Source: Bacteroidales bacterium UBA5429
GTDB lineage: Bacteria; Bacteroidota; Bacteroidia; Bacteroidales; WCHB1-69
Direction of reading: 5' to 3'
NCBI GenBank assembly: GCA_002427605.1
Contig: DIRT01000023.1
Span: 1-64,000 of the forward strand
Length of the DNA stretch: 64,000 bases
The notes beneath the pieces were generated by a model. That model did no database searches and was not told the origin of the DNA. It saw only the letters and a list, made by a program, of their open reading frames with translations. Positions 63,401 through 64,000 of this stretch are shown here, piece by piece. Position 1 is the first letter of the stretch, and every line of letters starts with the position of its first letter. The translations under genes and the position numbers were made by a program.

Positions 63401-64000
63401 ATGTACAACGAGCCTCCACGACACTATTCATAAACTCAATCCGATGGGAATAACCGGGATTATTGGTTATCGTGAAACCTGCAATCAACATAATGGAGCA
63501 ATTGAAATTACATTCTCAGGAGGAACTGCACCATACGAATACCAATGGAATAGTGGCAGTGGTTCTTCCGGCAACAATATCACCCAATTAGCCAGTGGCT
63601 ACTATTTCGTTACTGTAACGGATCAACATGGTTGTACTGACACCACCTCTGTCGAAATTGGTGGTGTAGATTTTACTGCTTCAGTTCTGGAAGTCACTCC
63701 TTCATACTGTGAGCGAAACGACGGTACTGTTACGCTATCCCTAACGGGAGATATTGAAAATCCTCATATTGATTGGGGACCTGTTTTGCATCATGACCAC
63801 TTGTATGCTAATCAGCTTTCCGGTGGAAGTTACACGGTATATGTAGAAGATTATGGTTGTGTGGACACAGTCACCTTTGAAATCGAAGAGACCCCCAGGC
63901 CTGTTGCCTGTTTTGAGCACGAACCCAATAACGAGCTTATGGTCAACCAACTGATCTATTTTTTAAACTGTTCTACAGATGGTGAGTCTTACGAGTGGAA
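60498..64000 (+). CDS. Giant T9SS cargo protein, copy 2 (partial, runs off the edge)
   Basis: The frame is open from ATG 60498 to the window end, 1167 codons, as far as I read it. Signal peptide: RQLTLFLFILFNFSFINGQ. The domain order repeats copy 1: N-terminal beta-sandwich (APICGISLFKSSSGIIYRYI), CUB-like (DLLYSDPGGMDNYSPNQ; SLTFKFKSDNSIESAGWLAQ), the DVDFACWGPF domain, Ig-like, PKD-like, HYR-like, three SprB-type repeats, and the beginning of the PKD domain (CSTDGESYEW). The type B sorting domain should follow outside the window. Codons that are stops in copy 1 are TTA (Leu) and CGA (Arg) here. It is probably an intact secreted adhesin. Confidence 0.88.
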   Translation, partial: MRQLTLFLFILFNFSFINGQVVTIGSGNNTNTSIPGVLSQNYSYSQQIYTASELDGAAPICGISLFKSSSGIIYRYITIYLGHTEQSEFSSNNSWVPAGELTVVFSGIVKFLPNTWSYISFDTPFQYDGVDNLVIAFDDNTQIKEAAQTFKTFSTPNGSIYKSSDISNPDPASPLVGTRVHARNQIKIHKCTPTPMSNSPIHTCDLLYSDPGGMDNYSPNQNFTQVITSSSPNSRLEVRFLDFNLADGDTLWIYNGNSTNAPLVGIFGVYVNPFSFTSSGGSLTFKFKSDNSIESAGWLAQIECRSCTPVATTTGSPCQPDPNSITGYAAKPFCTDENPMGISYPSGISGSTESYITAPGCLGSTPAPAWYFMRINTPGDLLIYISQTSIASGAGIDVDFACWGPFYADNQNDFMQRWCCGEYDLYDGSASTHRPPNGVHTNDMGGYPISNLVDCSYHIESTEWAFIPNAQEGQYYILLITNYRRHPGIIDFNTVSEYTTATTDCSVLASITGSGHICEGESIYLNSNNNQPDITHSWSGPNGFTSTYPNPIIPGATSANSGTYYLTVTNQAGNSSTDSTQVFVHPIPSVTLNSSALSICSGESVTLTADGANSYSWSHDLGPGSQHTTIPPNNTNYIVIGNSYGCIDTAQITITVNPSPQVQIQEPMGEMCPNSATISINSISFGGSPGYSYSWSGVGIVNQNSSTTQFTPNITHCDAEIPVTLEVTDQNLCTGRDSISINVSDIINPQFTTLPFPFQYATGTFPNYTMPDLTDLVRNNSSDNCWDINQLNISQSIAAGTILNENCYVQVTVTDPCGNSSTASVRIIIPFYVQMTDSTQVSCFGGNDGSATVSGYGGIPPYQYQWSNSASPGGTVNSSLQAGNYQVTVTDSLGVSLSAYVTITQPNLLSVNYTTTDTYCERNNGKFEVIPAGGTPPYQYSWSNGENSAQVLNLEAGFYSCTITDIHGCTTSLHDTIHKLNPMGITGIIGYRETCNQHNGAIEITFSGGTAPYEYQWNSGSGSSGNNITQLASGYYFVTVTDQHGCTDTTSVEIGGVDFTASVLEVTPSYCERNDGTVTLSLTGDIENPHIDWGPVLHHDHLYANQLSGGSYTVYVEDYGCVDTVTFEIEETPRPVACFEHEPNNELMVNQLIYFLNCSTDGESYEW

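Overview
The window looks like a chromosomal segment of a member of the Bacteroidota, most likely an anaerobic Bacteroidales-type organism. The evidence is direct: the type IX secretion system (T9SS) translocon gene sprA and a porT-like gene; secreted proteins carrying T9SS type A and type B sorting domains; TonB-dependent outer-membrane receptors; a GWxTD protein; a FeoA-FeoB fusion; and a recurrent promoter -7 box of the Bacteroidota type (TAnnTTTG) ahead of many genes. An FprA-type flavodiiron protein, FeoAB and a hemerythrin protein fit an anaerobe or microaerobe. The genetic code looks standard.

Layout. 1-8.4 kb: M20 peptidase, a metal-related outer-membrane module (HMA protein, TonB receptor, His/Cys-rich protein), a small secreted protein, a gene remnant, then murB-anmK. 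8.6-12.5 kb: a TonB receptor lacking its N-terminus, a DUF488-type gene and its partner, which carries an in-frame stop. 12.7-16.2 kb: secreted M1 aminopeptidase and FprA. 16.3-17.9 kb: a three-gene hipB-hipS-hipT toxin-antitoxin module with a palindromic operator. 17.9-23 kb: mnmE, hemW, tRNA-Glu, and the ccsB-ccsA cytochrome c maturation pair. 23.4-29 kb: a lipocalin-like lipoprotein, an AsmA-like protein and dnaK. 29.1-33.9 kb: two facing operons that together hold a LytTR response regulator and a LytS-type kinase with lipoproteins. 34-43.8 kb: ruvA-sprA-ABC-F. 43.8-51.3 kb: a long operon hldE-like kinase, porT, glyS, GWxTD, sugar transferase, M28 peptidase, rsmI. 51.5-56.2 kb: feoAB with its Cys-rich partner, then ppa-hemerythrin-LuxR regulator. 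56.3-64 kb: two tandem copies (4157 bp apart) of a very large T9SS type B cargo gene; the first has two in-frame stop codons, the second is open to the window edge.

How the genes work together: SprA and PorT belong to the secretion machine that exports the M1 peptidase (type A signal) and the giant adhesin-like proteins (type B signal). Envelope synthesis (murB, anmK, heptose kinase, sugar transferase), iron uptake (feoAB) and cytochrome/heme maturation (hemW, ccsBA) are the other themes.

The most unusual content is non-coding. Short arrays of tandem 7-bp units (GATTTCG and relatives) sit directly at the stop codons of at least six genes, always in sense orientation, and often as inverted pairs that bracket an intergenic region. 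A second dispersed element of about 70-100 bp, marked by a pyrimidine tract, an A/T stretch, a run of five or six G and CAGGA, occurs in at least five intergenic regions. Truncated genes lie next to several of these arrays. I see no CRISPR array, insertion sequence, prophage or rRNA gene.
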